Shown one piece after another: positions 63,300-64,000 of a DNA stretch of 64,000 nt (the stretch's first letter is position 1; every line of letters starts with the position of its first letter). Location: NCBI GenBank assembly GCA_018894105.1, contig CM032121.1:32592230-32656229 (forward strand), read 5' to 3'. The notes below the pieces were generated by a model that saw only the letters and a list, made by a program, of their open reading frames with translations, was not told the DNA's origin and searched no databases. The DNA comes from Jacaranda mimosifolia. Its lineage: Eukaryota; Streptophyta; Magnoliopsida; Lamiales; Bignoniaceae. Made by a program: the position numbers and the translations under genes.

Positions 63300-64000
63300 C
63301 GAAGACTTATGAGGAAGCTATGCTCGACATAGATTCAGGACATTGGCTTGACGTCATGAAATCCGAAATGGACTCCATGTACTCCAATAAAGTATGGACT
63401 TTGGTAGATCTACTGGAGGTTATAATACCCATTGGTTGCAAGTGGATCTACAAGCGAAAGCTAGGAGTAGATGGAGAGGTGACGACCTTTAAGGATAGAC
63501 TAGTGGCAATAGGTTATACTCAAAGACCCAATATTGATTTTGAGGAAGCCTTTTTCACGGGTCACTATGCTTAAGTCCATTATGATTATGCTTGCCATAG
63601 CCGCTTACTACAACTATGAAATATAGCAAATGGATGTAAAGATCATTTTTCTCAATGGAAACATTAAAGAGGGAATTTATATAGAGCAACCACAAGATTT
63701 TACATCTAAAGAGAGTGAGCAAAAGGTTTACAAACTTCAAAGGTCCATCTATGGACTAAAGCAAGCATCCCAAAGTTAGAACATACATTTTGATAAAATA
63801 GTCAAATCGTTTAGCTTTGTTAAAAATGTGTGTGAGCCTTGTATGTATAAAAAGGCTAGTGGGAGTTCGATACAGTTTATTGTGCTTTATGTCGATGACA
63901 CTCTTCTCATTAGAAATAGAAAGAAGGATTAGAGTATACTAAAGCATAGTTATCTTCGCAATTCTCCATGAAAGATTTTGGAGAAGCATCCTACGTATTA
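63300..64000 (+). pseudogene. Copia F reverse transcriptase, cut by window edge
   Basis: MKSEMDSMYSNKVWTLVDL, CKWIYKRKLGVDGEVTTF, then after a shift QMDVKIIFLNGNIKEGIYI, SIYGLKQASQS and YVDDTLLI near 63885. Stops and frameshifts are frequent. The element continues beyond position 64000. Confidence 0.85.

Larger units (their letters stand above)
56000..64000 (+). mobile_element. Decayed long-LTR Ty1-copia retrotransposon (F), cut by the right edge
   Basis: A long LTR-like region with a TATA box, a degenerate tRNA-Met primer binding site (58755-58768), a leader of about 2.2 kb, then gag, protease, integrase and the start of RT in Copia order. The gag opens MAKNQLSIILESNKLIGLNY, a common start in plant Copia. 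Many stops and frameshifts make it dead. The left end is my estimate, because the 3' LTR lies outside the window. A hAT-type MITE is nested in the LTR. Confidence 0.8.

Overview
This is a gene-poor, repeat-rich piece of a plant nuclear genome, most likely a eudicot. The host genes have introns, the spacers are strongly AT-rich, and the window holds Ty1-copia and Ty3-gypsy LTR retrotransposons plus hAT, Mutator, PIF/Harbinger and CACTA-like non-autonomous DNA elements. There is no bacterial or organellar gene organisation. I found no tRNA, rRNA or CRISPR array.

The only convincing host genes are two paralogues of the SKU5-similar (SKS) family of multicopper-oxidase-like secreted proteins. They lie on the + strand at 33821-36696 and 52625-55381. 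Each has eight coding exons with identical intron positions and phases and predicts 538 and 539 residues. They look like an old tandem duplication about 16 kb apart, with a nested pair of Copia elements now between them.

Layout: 1-3650, the 3' part of a decayed Copia element (+). 3651-12469, AT-rich spacer with a Mutator-like inverted-repeat element (6540-7685) and a MITE (8613-9028). 12470-30914, an AT-rich minisatellite block broken by two LTR elements on the - strand: a Tat-type Ty3-gypsy element (12732-24051, TSD TAGTT) with an extra antisense ORF and a 60-bp tandem repeat, and a gag-protease-only element (24575-30909, TSD TATTC). 30915-33800, spacer with a Tourist-like MITE. 33821-36696, SKS gene 1, with a CACTA-like insertion in its last intron. 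37073-38010, a possible hAT-like element. 38640-48440, an old Copia relic (-) split by a young Copia element (+, 40557-48238) whose gag-pol frame is closed by only two stop codons. 48441-52624, spacer and the promoter of gene 2. 52625-55381, SKS gene 2. About 56000-64000, a long-LTR Copia element (+) that runs off the right edge.

Two inverted copies of one hAT-type MITE family sit inside retroelements (17321-18160 and 57837-58635), each with a perfect 8-bp target duplication. Almost every in-frame stop in the retroelements, and several lost catalytic residues, can be explained by C-to-T or G-to-A changes. That pattern fits long methylation and silencing. The least familiar parts are the antisense ORF module of the Tat element, with its own TATA box, and the 15-20 bp target duplication around the young Copia. 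Boundaries and identities come from reading the sequence by eye; no database search was run.
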